DNA of 64,000 nucleotides from Brevundimonas goettingensis (lineage in GTDB: Bacteria > Pseudomonadota > Alphaproteobacteria > Caulobacterales > Caulobacteraceae). The DNA lies in NCBI RefSeq assembly GCF_017487405.1, contig NZ_CP062222.1, forward strand, positions 2,589,001-2,653,000. The letters run 5' to 3'. The position numbers and the translations under genes were made by a program. Below the pieces are notes generated by a model. It was given only the letters and a program-made list of their open reading frames with translations, was not told where the DNA came from and ran no database searches. Positions 52,524 through 62,891 of the stretch are shown in pieces. How positions within the stretch are numbered: position 1 is the stretch's first letter; every line of letters starts with the position of its first letter.

Positions 52524-52839
52524 CCCCACGGGCGCCCAAGGCGCCCTGACGGCATCGAAAGCCACGGGTCGCCTGCCTCCCGCGCCCCTGCTACGCCGCG
52601 TGTCCGCACCGCATCAAATACGGCCGCAACGCGACGGAGCCTAGAACACTGCCTGTCAGCTCAGGATCAGCCATACAGTCCGTTAAAACTTATCGGCGGT
52701 AATATATTCGGAAGTTGTAAGTTTACGTAGTAATACTTAGTTAAAATCGAACTCAACGGCGAAACTATGTTCGGTTAATCGCTGATTATCCTTCTTGTTC
52801 CATGGCGATGTGGAACGGTTCTTGATCCGGGGGATAATC
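52524..52839 (+). promoter_or_regulatory. AT-rich leader of the TonB receptor gene
   Basis: A 316-base gap, unusually AT-rich from 52680 to 52800 compared with the surrounding >65% GC. It contains an inverted repeat GTTCCA-N8-TGGAAC at 52797-52816, in the leader just before the SD GGGGGAT. No gene is seen. Confidence 0.5.
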
Positions 52840-55356
52840 ATGAAGACGAAATCACTGTTGCTGGCGTTTGCGCCAGTTGTTCTGGCATCCGCTTTCAGCC
52901 CGGCCATGGCCGGCGAACTCGAAAACCGGCCCGATACGGGCGAAGCCATCCAGACCCAGGCCCCCGCCGCCCGGCCGCCCGCCGCCGCACCGGCCGAGGC
53001 CGTCTTCTCGACCGGCGTCGCCCGCGGTCGCGACCGTCTGGACAGCGCCACCTCGACCAGCGCCTTGAGGCAGAACGAGATTCAGCTACTCGGCGCCCGG
53101 TCCCTGGCCGACATCATCCGCAACATCCCGGGCATCCGCACCGAGTCCTCCACCGGCGACGGCAACTCGGCCTACACCATCCGCGGCCTGCCCCTGGCGT
53201 CCAGCGGCTCCAAATACATGCAGATCCAGGAGGACGGCCTGCCCGTCCTCGAGTTCGGCGACTTCTTCAACGTCGCCTCCGACATCTTTATTCGCGCCGA
53301 CTTCAACCTGGCGGCCATTGAAGCCATCCGCGGCGGATCCTCCTCGACCTTCGCGTCCAACTCGCCCGGCGGGGTGATCAACCTTCTGTCGCGCACCGGC
53401 GATGTGAAGGGCGGCGCCATTCAGGTGACCACCGGCCTCGACTACGACACCAACCGCGTCGACTTCGACTACGGCGCCCCGCTCAGCGACACCCTGCGCT
53501 TCCACATCGGCGGCTTCTACCGCTCCGGCGAGGGCCCGCGCGACGTCGGCTATGACGCCTTCGAAGGCGGCCAGCTCAAGTTCAACCTGACCAAGACCTT
53601 CACCGGCGGCTATGTCCGCCTCTCGGGCAAATACCTCGACGACAAGTCGCCCCAGTACCTGTCCGGCCCGGTCCGCATCACCGGTACAAACGACGATCCG
53701 AACTTCGAGAGCTATCCCGGCTACGACGTCCGCCATGACTCCATGCTCTCGGGCTACCTCCCCGGCGTCATCACCCTGGACGGCTCCAACAACGCGACCG
53801 TCATCCCGATGAGCACGGGCATGAACGCCGAGGTCAAGTCGATCGGCGTCGAGAGCCAGTTCACCGTCGCCGACTGGACCATCACCCAGCGCGCCCGATA
53901 CTCGCAGATCTCGGGCGGCACCACGCGCAACCTGATTTCGGCCGTCTATTCCGGCGCCGCCCTGCCCGCCTCCCTGGGCGCCGGGACCGGGACCTTCCGC
54001 TACGCCACCGGCCCCAACGCCGGTCAGGTGATCACCAACCTCGGCACCATCAACGGCAACGGCCTGGTCGTCGCCTCCTCGCTGAACCGCATCGACGCGA
54101 CGAAGCTCGACAACTTCATCAACGACATCCGCGCCAGCCGCGCCTTCGACGTCGGCGGCAACGAGCTGACCGTCACCGCCGGCCTCTACAACTCGATCCA
54201 GAACCTCGGCAGCGACTGGCTCTACGGCAACCATATCCAGGTCGTCGGCGCCGACGGGACCTCGGCCCTGATCGACTGGACCAACGCCGGCGGCATCCCC
54301 CAGACCCAGGGCGGCTATCTAGGCTTCAACCGCTCGGGCGCCACCGCCTTCTACCGCCGCAAATACGACGTCGAGTACAACATCGTCGCCCCCTACGGCT
54401 CGCTCAACTACCGCGTCGGCCGCTTCTCGGTCGGCGGCAGCCTGCGCTGGGACCAGGGCGACGTCAGCGGCCAGCTCTACGGTGCCGACCTCGGCGGCGG
54501 CCGCGTCGGCATCATGGGCTATGACTTTAACGGCGACGGCGTCATCTCGGTCGCCGAGTCCCGGACCGCCTTCACCCCGCTGGGGACCCCCGCCCCGGTC
54601 GACTACGACTACGGCTATCTCAGCTATTCGACCGGCGTGAATTTCCGCGTCGCCGAGCCCTTCGCCGTCTTCGCCCGCTACAGCCGCGGCGCCCGCGCCG
54701 CCGCTGACAAGGTGCTCTATTCCTCCAAGGTCAGCACCGTCGACGGCTCCATGCCCGACGAGGCCGACGGCTATGACATCGTCGAACAGCTGGAGGGCGG
54801 CTTCAAATACCGCCGCGCCAACCTGACCCTGAACGTCACCGGCTTCTCGGCTGACACCGAGGACACCAACGTCCAGGCCGGCGCCATCACCACCGACCGC
54901 AACTACACCGCCTATGGCGTCGAGGCCGAGGGCGGCTATCAGCACGGCCCGTTCAGCCTCACCGCCGGCGTCACCTGGACCCAGGCCGAGATCGTCGACG
55001 ACAAGCTGAACCCCACCGTCAACGGCATGGTCCCGCGCCGTCAGCCCGACTTCCTCTACCAGGCCACGCCCCAGTACCAGAACCGCTGGGTCACCGTCGG
55101 CGCCAACCTCATCGGCGCCACCAGCAGCTACGCCACCGACAACGACATCATGACCGTCCCCGGCTATCTGCTGGTCAACGCCTTCCTCCAGTACCGCCCC
55201 GTCGAACGCGTCCAGCTCATGCTCAACGCCAACAACCTCTTCGACGAGGTCGCCTGGATCGAGATCACGACGCCTTCGGTGCCCGCGAATGGCGTGGGTC
55301 TGGGCCGGGCGGCGAACGGCCGGACGATTTCGCTGTCAGCGCGGATGGACTTCTGA
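52840..55356 (+). CDS. TonB-dependent outer-membrane receptor
   Basis: An 838-residue receptor. Signal MKTKSLLLAFAPVVLASAFS. The plug domain begins after a Pro/Ala-rich linker and reads ARSLADIIRNIPGIRTESST and YTIRGLPLASSGSKYMQIQE, then EAIRGGSSSTFASNSPGGVI. The 22-strand barrel ends FDEVAWIEI...SLSARMDF with a terminal aromatic (F), as in outer-membrane proteins. Ligand not inferable. It is convergent with the secreted SUMF1-fold operon, and could supply or receive its ligands. Confidence 0.95.
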   Translation: MKTKSLLLAFAPVVLASAFSPAMAGELENRPDTGEAIQTQAPAARPPAAAPAEAVFSTGVARGRDRLDSATSTSALRQNEIQLLGARSLADIIRNIPGIRTESSTGDGNSAYTIRGLPLASSGSKYMQIQEDGLPVLEFGDFFNVASDIFIRADFNLAAIEAIRGGSSSTFASNSPGGVINLLSRTGDVKGGAIQVTTGLDYDTNRVDFDYGAPLSDTLRFHIGGFYRSGEGPRDVGYDAFEGGQLKFNLTKTFTGGYVRLSGKYLDDKSPQYLSGPVRITGTNDDPNFESYPGYDVRHDSMLSGYLPGVITLDGSNNATVIPMSTGMNAEVKSIGVESQFTVADWTITQRARYSQISGGTTRNLISAVYSGAALPASLGAGTGTFRYATGPNAGQVITNLGTINGNGLVVASSLNRIDATKLDNFINDIRASRAFDVGGNELTVTAGLYNSIQNLGSDWLYGNHIQVVGADGTSALIDWTNAGGIPQTQGGYLGFNRSGATAFYRRKYDVEYNIVAPYGSLNYRVGRFSVGGSLRWDQGDVSGQLYGADLGGGRVGIMGYDFNGDGVISVAESRTAFTPLGTPAPVDYDYGYLSYSTGVNFRVAEPFAVFARYSRGARAAADKVLYSSKVSTVDGSMPDEADGYDIVEQLEGGFKYRRANLTLNVTGFSADTEDTNVQAGAITTDRNYTAYGVEAEGGYQHGPFSLTAGVTWTQAEIVDDKLNPTVNGMVPRRQPDFLYQATPQYQNRWVTVGANLIGATSSYATDNDIMTVPGYLLVNAFLQYRPVERVQLMLNANNLFDEVAWIEITTPSVPANGVGLGRAANGRTISLSARMDF

Positions 55357-55366
55357 TCAGGACAGA

Positions 55367-55399
55367 GGCGGCGGCTCCGGGAGGGGCCGCCGGCTTTCC
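55367..55399 (+). terminator. Probable terminator of the TonB receptor gene
   Basis: GGCGGC / GCCGCC with a 13-base loop followed by GGCTTTCCTTT, 11 bases past the stop. Confidence 0.6.
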
Positions 55400-55446
55400 T
55401 TTGAGAACACTGCCCACCGACGGCGCGCCTTGGGCCTGCAAACCCT

Positions 55447-56682
55447 CTAAAGCGCTCGCGCCACGCGCAGGCCGGTCTCGTTCGAAGACTGTGCACGAGG
55501 CGTCGGTTGACGCGAAGCGGAGCGGACTGCGGTCGGCGCCGAGGCGAAATGTCCGCCGCGCACGGCGGTCTGTCCGTCGCAGTCGCCGCTGGTCGCCGCC
55601 GACCCGTCCGTGGGCGCGCCGACATAGCCGGTGTCCATACAGTCCTGGGTCCATTCCGCGACATTGCCTATGGTGTCGTAGAGGCCGAAGGCGTTGGGGG
55701 CATAGCCGCCGACCACCACCGTCTTGCCGAACTGGTTCAGGATGTTGGCGTCATCGGCGATGACCGCGGCCCCGGTATTCCACGGCGTGCTGGTCCCGGC
55801 GCGGGCGACGTATTCCCACTCGGCCTCGCTGGGGATGAAATAGGACTGGCCGGACGTCCGGGAGAGCCAGGACACATAGGCCTGCGCATGGCCGACCGCG
55901 AGATTCACGGCCGGTCTGCGGCCGCGCCACCAACCGCCGTCATTCACTGCCGGACAGGCGCCGTCGCCGACGCAGGCGTCGTACTCCTCGAAGGTGACCT
56001 CATAGCGCCCCATCGCGAAGGGTTGGCCGATCGTCACCACATGGCGCGGGCCTTCGGAGCCCAGGCGACCCGGTTCGGTCGCCGGCGACCCCATCATGAA
56101 GCTGCCCGCCGGGACCGCGACCATCGACGGACAGTTGGGGCAGTCCTTCCAGGTCTCGCCGGCTCTCCGCGTTTCCCCGCTCGCATCCGTGGTGGAGGCC
56201 GAGCCTGCGATCAAACGGATCGCCACGCCCCCCGCCGGCAACAGGCCGGACCGGGCGACACCGGCCTCTCGCTCAACGGCGACGGTGAAGGGATTCCCTA
56301 CGCCGGCTTCGATCTTCAGCAGATAGACGCCGCCGCCGGCCGCGAAGCGGAAATCAGTCGTGTATCGATCCGTCAGAAGGGCGCTGTCCGCCTTCCAGTT
56401 CTGGGCGAAGTTGCCGTACCAGGTGTTGGAGCCACGGGTGTGGCGATCCCATGTCGCCGAGGCGCAGTCCACGCCCCGTCCGATGCTGAGGTAAGCCGCT
56501 GTCCGCGCCTGGAGTCTGATTTGATACCGCCCACCCGGCTCGGTTTCGAGGCGGTAGCACTGGTCGGCTTCGGTAGGCGTCCGCTCCACGGTTTCACCCA
56601 CCGCGATCGCCGTTTGAGCGCCGGCGGGAGCCGCTACGGAAAGCGCACACAGAACAGCCGTGAACAGGAGACGGGTCATCAT
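55447..56682 (-). CDS. Secreted SUMF1/FGE-fold protein, copy A
   Basis: A 411-residue exported protein. Signal MMTRLLFTAVLCALSVAAPA ending at GAQT. Residues 25-140 form a beta domain (pre-peptidase C-type sandwich: RYQIRLQARTAAYLSIGRGV). Residues 185-411 are the formylglycine-generating-enzyme/SUMF1 fold (VAVPAGSFMMGSPATEPGRL, FIPSEAEWEYVARAGTSTPW, FGLYDTIGNVAEWTQDC). The end (AVRGGHFASAPTAVRSASRQ) lacks the two active-site cysteines of true FGE, so it is not a sulfatase activator. Third gene of a three-gene operon, 9 bases after copy B. Confidence 0.88.
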   Translation of the reverse strand: MMTRLLFTAVLCALSVAAPAGAQTAIAVGETVERTPTEADQCYRLETEPGGRYQIRLQARTAAYLSIGRGVDCASATWDRHTRGSNTWYGNFAQNWKADSALLTDRYTTDFRFAAGGGVYLLKIEAGVGNPFTVAVEREAGVARSGLLPAGGVAIRLIAGSASTTDASGETRRAGETWKDCPNCPSMVAVPAGSFMMGSPATEPGRLGSEGPRHVVTIGQPFAMGRYEVTFEEYDACVGDGACPAVNDGGWWRGRRPAVNLAVGHAQAYVSWLSRTSGQSYFIPSEAEWEYVARAGTSTPWNTGAAVIADDANILNQFGKTVVVGGYAPNAFGLYDTIGNVAEWTQDCMDTGYVGAPTDGSAATSGDCDGQTAVRGGHFASAPTAVRSASRQPTPRAQSSNETGLRVARAL

Positions 56683-56691
56683 TTGAGAGTC

Positions 56692-57993
56692 CTACAAGGC
56701 TCGGGCGATACGCAGGCCGGTGTTGGGGGCCGGTCCGGCGCGACGGGCGGGCGTCCGGGCGGCAGAGCGAGCGGTGTTGGAAGGCGACGCTAGATCCGCC
56801 CCACGGATCACGCTTCGGGTCTCGCAGTCGCCGCTGGTCGCCGCAGACCCGTCGTTGGGCGCGCCGATATAGCCGGTGTCGATGCAGTCCTGGGTCCACT
56901 CCGCGACATTGCCGATGGTGTCGTAGAGACCGAAGGCGTTGGGCGCGTAGCCGCCGACCACCACCGTCTTGCCGAACTGGTTCAGAATATTGGCGTCGTC
57001 GGCGATGACGGCCGTACCGGTATTCCAGGGCGTGCTGGTTCCAGCCCGGGCGACATATTCCCACTCGGCCTCGCTGGGGATGAAATACCGTTCGCCGGTG
57101 GTTTGTGAGAGCCAGGCGACGTACCGCTGGGCGTCCCGGTAGGTGATGTTCACCGCAGGCCGACGGCCGCGCCCCCAACCATTGTCTTCCTTGCGGTCGC
57201 AGCCGCGCGCGGCGACACAGGCGTCGTACTCCTCGAAGGTGACCTCGTATCGGCCCACCGCGAACGGCTGCTGGATCGTGACGACATGGCGAGGGCCTTC
57301 ACTGGCCTCCCGGTTCGCCTCCGTCGGCGGGGAGCCCATCATGAAGGTTCCGGCCGGGACGACGACCATGGAAGGGCAGGCGGTGTCGCAGTCGGCGAAG
57401 ATCTCGCCCGGTTCGCGGGGCGCTTTCAGCTCGGCGACCGTTGACGCCGTACCGGTCAGGGCTCCGCCCGCGCCTCCAGCCACACCGCGGATCACACCGC
57501 CTTCGCCCCAGGACGAGGCGCCGATCGAGGCATAGGGCGCCGAGGATGTGCGCGCGCCCGGGCGTGGACGAGGTTCCGTCAGTTCGACGACGGAGACCAC
57601 GAAGCGGCCGGGCCCCTTGCTGGAGGCGTAGACCGTCAGGAAGACCTCCGCCATCGAAGGCGAGAAGGAAATATCGACATTCTGCCGGTCCGAAATCTGA
57701 AGCGTTGTGCCCAGGGCATTGTCGAAACAGCCTCGTCTTGAGGTGCTCACGAAAGCTCGAAAATCCGCCTCCACATTTGCCCGGTACCATTGGCGGGGCG
57801 TCACAGGGATGCGGAAGCATTCATAGTAGGCGCCCGTACCGATCAGGCCGGCCCTGTACTGGCTTTGGTCTGTCAGATCGCCGACGAGCACCTCATTGAG
57901 CGCGAGTGGGCGGGCGCTCTCTGTCTCCTGGACCGCGGCCATCAGACACAGGGCGACAGGCAAGGCCAGCCAGCGGATCATCGGATGCCTCAT
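56692..57993 (-). CDS. Secreted SUMF1/FGE-fold protein, copy B
   Basis: A 433-residue paralogue of copy A with a different N-terminal beta domain (RQWYRANVEADFRAFVSTSR, containing YYECFRI and RRGCFDN cysteines), a Gly/Ala linker and a closely similar SUMF1-fold domain. The end SVIRGADLASPSNTARSAAR again lacks FGE cysteines. A ~265-base block (56823-57087) is about 91% identical to 55578-55842 of copy A. Start ATG 57993 overlaps the upstream stop (ATGA); ATG 57981 is possible. Secreted (VALCLMAAVQ). Confidence 0.88.
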   Translation of the reverse strand: MRHPMIRWLALPVALCLMAAVQETESARPLALNEVLVGDLTDQSQYRAGLIGTGAYYECFRIPVTPRQWYRANVEADFRAFVSTSRRGCFDNALGTTLQISDRQNVDISFSPSMAEVFLTVYASSKGPGRFVVSVVELTEPRPRPGARTSSAPYASIGASSWGEGGVIRGVAGGAGGALTGTASTVAELKAPREPGEIFADCDTACPSMVVVPAGTFMMGSPPTEANREASEGPRHVVTIQQPFAVGRYEVTFEEYDACVAARGCDRKEDNGWGRGRRPAVNITYRDAQRYVAWLSQTTGERYFIPSEAEWEYVARAGTSTPWNTGTAVIADDANILNQFGKTVVVGGYAPNAFGLYDTIGNVAEWTQDCIDTGYIGAPNDGSAATSGDCETRSVIRGADLASPSNTARSAARTPARRAGPAPNTGLRIARAL

Positions 57994-59423
57994 TGCGCGC
58001 GACACGAATTGGCCGCCTGGCGAGCGGAGCATCTGAAGATGGTGCGCCCCGGGACGAAAGTGACGCCGAGCCGGCTGGCGGGGTCCCTGTAGGCGCCGGT
58101 GCCGCCGTTGACCATGCCGAAGCCGCATCCGAAGGCGCGATACATGCCGGCCGTCCCCAGCTCCGCCGGAGGCGCTCCACCACAGGCCTGACCGAGGGGG
58201 ACGGCGGCGCCGGGCGTATCCAGCTTGGCGGTCACCGTCTGCAGGCCGCCGTAGCAGGTATAGTTGCCGAACCGGGCCTGTCCGCCTTCAAGGGCGCACA
58301 GGACCACCACCTCCGGGAAATCGATCAGGCGGTTGCGCTCCGCCTCCCGCGCGGCGGCCTGTTCGGCCGCGACCCGGCGTTGCTCCTCCTGGCGGCGCTG
58401 TTCGGCCTGACGCTCAGCGTCGCGGCGCTGCTGTTCGGCGACCCGGCGGGCCTCGGCCTCGCGCAACTGCCGGTGCTCGGTCTCGACGCGCTCCGCCTCC
58501 GCCGCCTGGAAGGCCCGGGTTTCGGCGGCGCCCTGGGCGTCGGCCCGCGCCTGATTGTCCGCCCACTCCTGCCGGGTGCGTCGGCTGGCCTCGGCGCGGC
58601 GACGCTCCTCGTCCTGTCGGGCCTGCTGGCTTTCGACGTTGCTGCGGATGTTCTCCATCATCGCGGCGGAATCCGCGGCGTAGCGATCTTCCGTCAGACC
58701 CTGATTATAGCCATCCGCAACGGCGACGGCCCCTTGCGCCAGAACCCCGAGAAAGCCCGTAAACGCTTCGCGCCGCGACCGCGCCTCGGCCTCACGACGT
58801 TCCTGGGCTTCGGCGGCTTCGCGCCGCCGCTGAGCCGCTTCCGCATTGAGACGGCGCTGCTCGGCCGCCTGCTGCTCCTGATAGACCTGCGTCTGGGCCA
58901 GCATCAGCGCCTCGCGATCGGTCTCGGCGGGGGCCGGTGAACCGGGCGCGGTCTGCGGTCGGGCGACCACGCCCCCCGTCGTCGGAGAAGGGGTCGAGGA
59001 CCGGGCGGTCTGGCTCGTCAGGACGAAGTCGCCCTGGGCCGCTGGATCGGCCGCGCGCGCCACGATCAGGTAACGGCCGCCGGCCGGGGTGAAGGTCAGA
59101 CGGGCGTCACGGGAACCGGCCTCGAAGGTATCGTTCTCATCCAGCATGCGCCCGGTGGGGCACTGGGCGCCGCGAACCAGCCAAAGGCGGCTGTCCAAGG
59201 TGCGCGAACGCATGGTGACGGTGACCGGCGCTCCGGCGGGCGGGTCGATGGCGTAGCAGACATGCCGCGCCTGATCGGCCAGCAGGGGCGAGGACGCCGA
59301 CAGCTGTCCCCGAGCGGTTTCGCCGACAGACAGCGCGATCGGGTCGGCATTTAAGGCGGCGGCGCCGGAAGGGCAGGCCAAAACACACAAGACGGCGAAC
59401 ACCGCCGAACGCAACACAGCCAT
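57990..59423 (-). CDS. Secreted coiled-coil protein with PPC-like domain
   Basis: A 477-residue exported protein; start MAVLRSAVFAVLCVLACPSG after GGGGAA. Residues 25-130 are a beta-sandwich domain of the same type as copies A and B (IALSVGETARGQLSASSPLL, FTPAGGRYLIVARAADPAAQ). Residues 180-370 are a long charged coiled coil (QQAAEQRRLNAEAAQRRREA, EHRQLREAEARRVAEQQRRD). The last ~110 residues hold six cysteines (LCA, TCYGG, QACGG, FGCGF, FRCSA, NSCRAQ). It heads the three-gene operon, overlapping copy B by 4 bases. Function unknown; possible envelope scaffold. Confidence 0.88.
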   Translation of the reverse strand: MAVLRSAVFAVLCVLACPSGAAALNADPIALSVGETARGQLSASSPLLADQARHVCYAIDPPAGAPVTVTMRSRTLDSRLWLVRGAQCPTGRMLDENDTFEAGSRDARLTFTPAGGRYLIVARAADPAAQGDFVLTSQTARSSTPSPTTGGVVARPQTAPGSPAPAETDREALMLAQTQVYQEQQAAEQRRLNAEAAQRRREAAEAQERREAEARSRREAFTGFLGVLAQGAVAVADGYNQGLTEDRYAADSAAMMENIRSNVESQQARQDEERRRAEASRRTRQEWADNQARADAQGAAETRAFQAAEAERVETEHRQLREAEARRVAEQQRRDAERQAEQRRQEEQRRVAAEQAAAREAERNRLIDFPEVVVLCALEGGQARFGNYTCYGGLQTVTAKLDTPGAAVPLGQACGGAPPAELGTAGMYRAFGCGFGMVNGGTGAYRDPASRLGVTFVPGRTIFRCSARQAANSCRAQ

Positions 59424-59729
59424 GATTCCCCAGCGTTTTTCCCTCTCAGCCAATCCAGCGGCCGACCGCCGAACTGTCAAGTTCCGACGTTCGATGAGTG
59501 TGAGGTGGAATGACGCGGAGCCCGGCCGTCGGCCGAAACGGGGAAGGTTTTCAGACCGTCATCAGCCGTCCAGTAACAGGCAGCCCGACTCTGGCTGACG
59601 CCGCCGCGCCCGAAGCGGATCACTGGCCCTCCCCGCTCCGGAGCGCCGCGATGGTCTTCTCCACCCCTTCGCGGAAGCTGCCGTGTTCGCGAATCAGGCC
59701 CCGGAGGCGGAACAGGGTCAGGGCTTCGG

Positions 59730-60494
59730 TCAGGTTTCGGCGTCCGGAAGCGGGCGGGGACGCAGGTTTCCGTCCTCGTCATAGAGGGCGATCAGGTCCT
59801 CGCGGCCGGTGGCCCAGATGCGTTCGCGGTCGACGTCGATGGTGTGGGAGTCCGCCGTGGCCCAGCGGGCGCGCCAGTCGAGGTGGAAATGCTCGAAGCC
59901 CGGCAGCGGGACGGCGTGGGGCGTCAGCAGGCTTTCGGCCAGGATGGCGGCCAGCTGTTCGATGGCCGCGATGACGGCCTCGCCGATCTTGCCGGTCTCG
60001 CGGTCCGCCGCCTCCAGTTCCTCCATTGTCGGCAGGCGTGAACCGGTCAGCGAGGCCAGGGCCTCGGCGGCCTTGAGCAGGTCGAGCGCTTCGCGCGCCT
60101 GCCCCTGCGCCAGCCTGCGCCCGGCCCGGCGCACCGCCGCCTCCAGCGCCTCGCCCGGCGTCGCCTTTTCCGGAACGGGGCAGCGCAGGTCGAAGTCGGC
60201 GAAGGGATCGGCCGGGAGCGGCGCGGCCGCGACCGGCGCCGGCGGCGGGGCGGGGTCGGCCCTCTCCCCGACGCGCCCCTCGACACGCATCGCCTCTTCG
60301 GCGTCCGCCTCGGCCGTCGCCGCCATCGCGGCCTTGCGCGTCCAGCCCTCGGCGTGGGCGCGATAGCGCAGATTGCCGTAGCCGACGTCGAACCGCCGCG
60401 CGACCGAAGCCGCCGTCTCCCCGGCCAGATAGGCGGCCTTGGCCGCCGCCCAGACCTTCGGGGACCTCTGTTTGATTTCACGTCTCTGGGTCAT
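59730..60494 (-). pseudogene. HTH-containing hypothetical protein, probably frameshifted C-terminus
   Basis: A 254-residue frame. Residues 1-45 look like a homeodomain-like HTH (VWAAAKAAYLAGETAASVAR, RFDVGYGNLRYRAHAEGW), then an acidic/Pro-rich linker and a helical C-terminal domain. It ends DEDGNLRPRPLPDAET. If one A is added to the AAA run at 59735-59737, the reading goes on as NLTEALTLFRLRGLIREHGS and FREGVEKTIAALRSGEGQ to a stop at 59620. This continuation is protein-like and has no start of its own. So the natural product is probably 291 residues. Family not recognised. Confidence 0.6.
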
Positions 60495-60599
60495 GGCGCG
60501 ACCCTGAGACGGCGTAACGTCGGTATCGGTCGCAGAGGCTGGTGGAGTTGACGTTTCTGGCGAAGGGGATTGGTCGATTTGACGATCCCTGCTGGGCTT

Positions 60600-60766
60600 C
60601 CCTCTCCCGGCGGGAGAGGGCTTGAGCGCCCGAGAGCGGAGCGATCGGACTTCGCGCAAAAGGGTGAGGGGCTGGCGCTCACCGGCAGACGCCAACCCCT
60701 CACCCGCCCGCGCCAGAACGACGGCTGCGCCGCCATGCGCGGCCTCCCTCTCCCGCCGGGAGAGGG
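60600..60766. repeat. REP-like composite: three nested hairpins
   Basis: Hairpin 1 CCCTCTCCC-GGC-GGGAGAGGG (60600-60620), hairpin 2 GGGTGAGGGG..GGCG / CGCC..CCCCTCACCC (60662-60705), hairpin 3 CCCTCTCCC-GCC-GGGAGAGGG (60746-60766). Lies in the 350-base gap between the HTH-like gene and rpoD; no gene seen. Confidence 0.85.
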
Positions 60767-60776
60767 AGCGATCCAA

Positions 60777-60806
60777 ATGAAAAGGGCCGCCCTTTCGGAC
60801 GGCCCC
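60777..60806 (-). terminator. Intrinsic terminator of rpoD
   Basis: GGGCCG / CGGCCC stem; on the minus strand TTTTCATTT follows. It is separated from the rpoD stop by a 28-base run of ATCAC(TA) repeats (60807-60834). Confidence 0.8.
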
Positions 60807-60834
60807 AATCACTAATCACCACTCACTGATCACC
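60807..60834. repeat. ATCACTA-type repeat after rpoD
   Basis: AATCACTAATCACC followed by ACTCACTGATCACC, between rpoD and its terminator. Related to 29961-29986. Confidence 0.8.
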
Positions 60835-60844
60835 AGTCCCGCGA

Positions 60845-62797
<1,953 letters not shown>

Positions 62798-62857
62798 TAA
62801 GTCTCTGTCTCCAGCCGGTTCGGAGGCCGCCAGACCCCTCGGCAAAAATGCAACACC

Positions 62858-62874
62858 CGTTCTGAAAGAGAACG
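62858..62874. promoter_or_regulatory. Inverted repeat between dnaG and rpoD
   Basis: CGTTCT-GAAAG-AGAACG, a perfect 6-base inverted repeat in the 94-base gap. Possible processing hairpin or operator. It is not the Caulobacter-type LexA direct repeat. Confidence 0.45.
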
Positions 62875-62891
62875 CACACGGCCTTCGTTTG

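Noticed and set aside
55447..57993. The two SUMF1-fold proteins as sulfatase-activating enzymes
   Set aside because: The C-terminal active-site cysteines of FGE are absent in both, and no sulfatase gene is in the window.
62858..62874. LexA box in front of rpoD
   Set aside because: GTTC-N7-GAAC is an inverted repeat, whereas the Caulobacter-type SOS box is a direct repeat GTTC-N7-GTTC.
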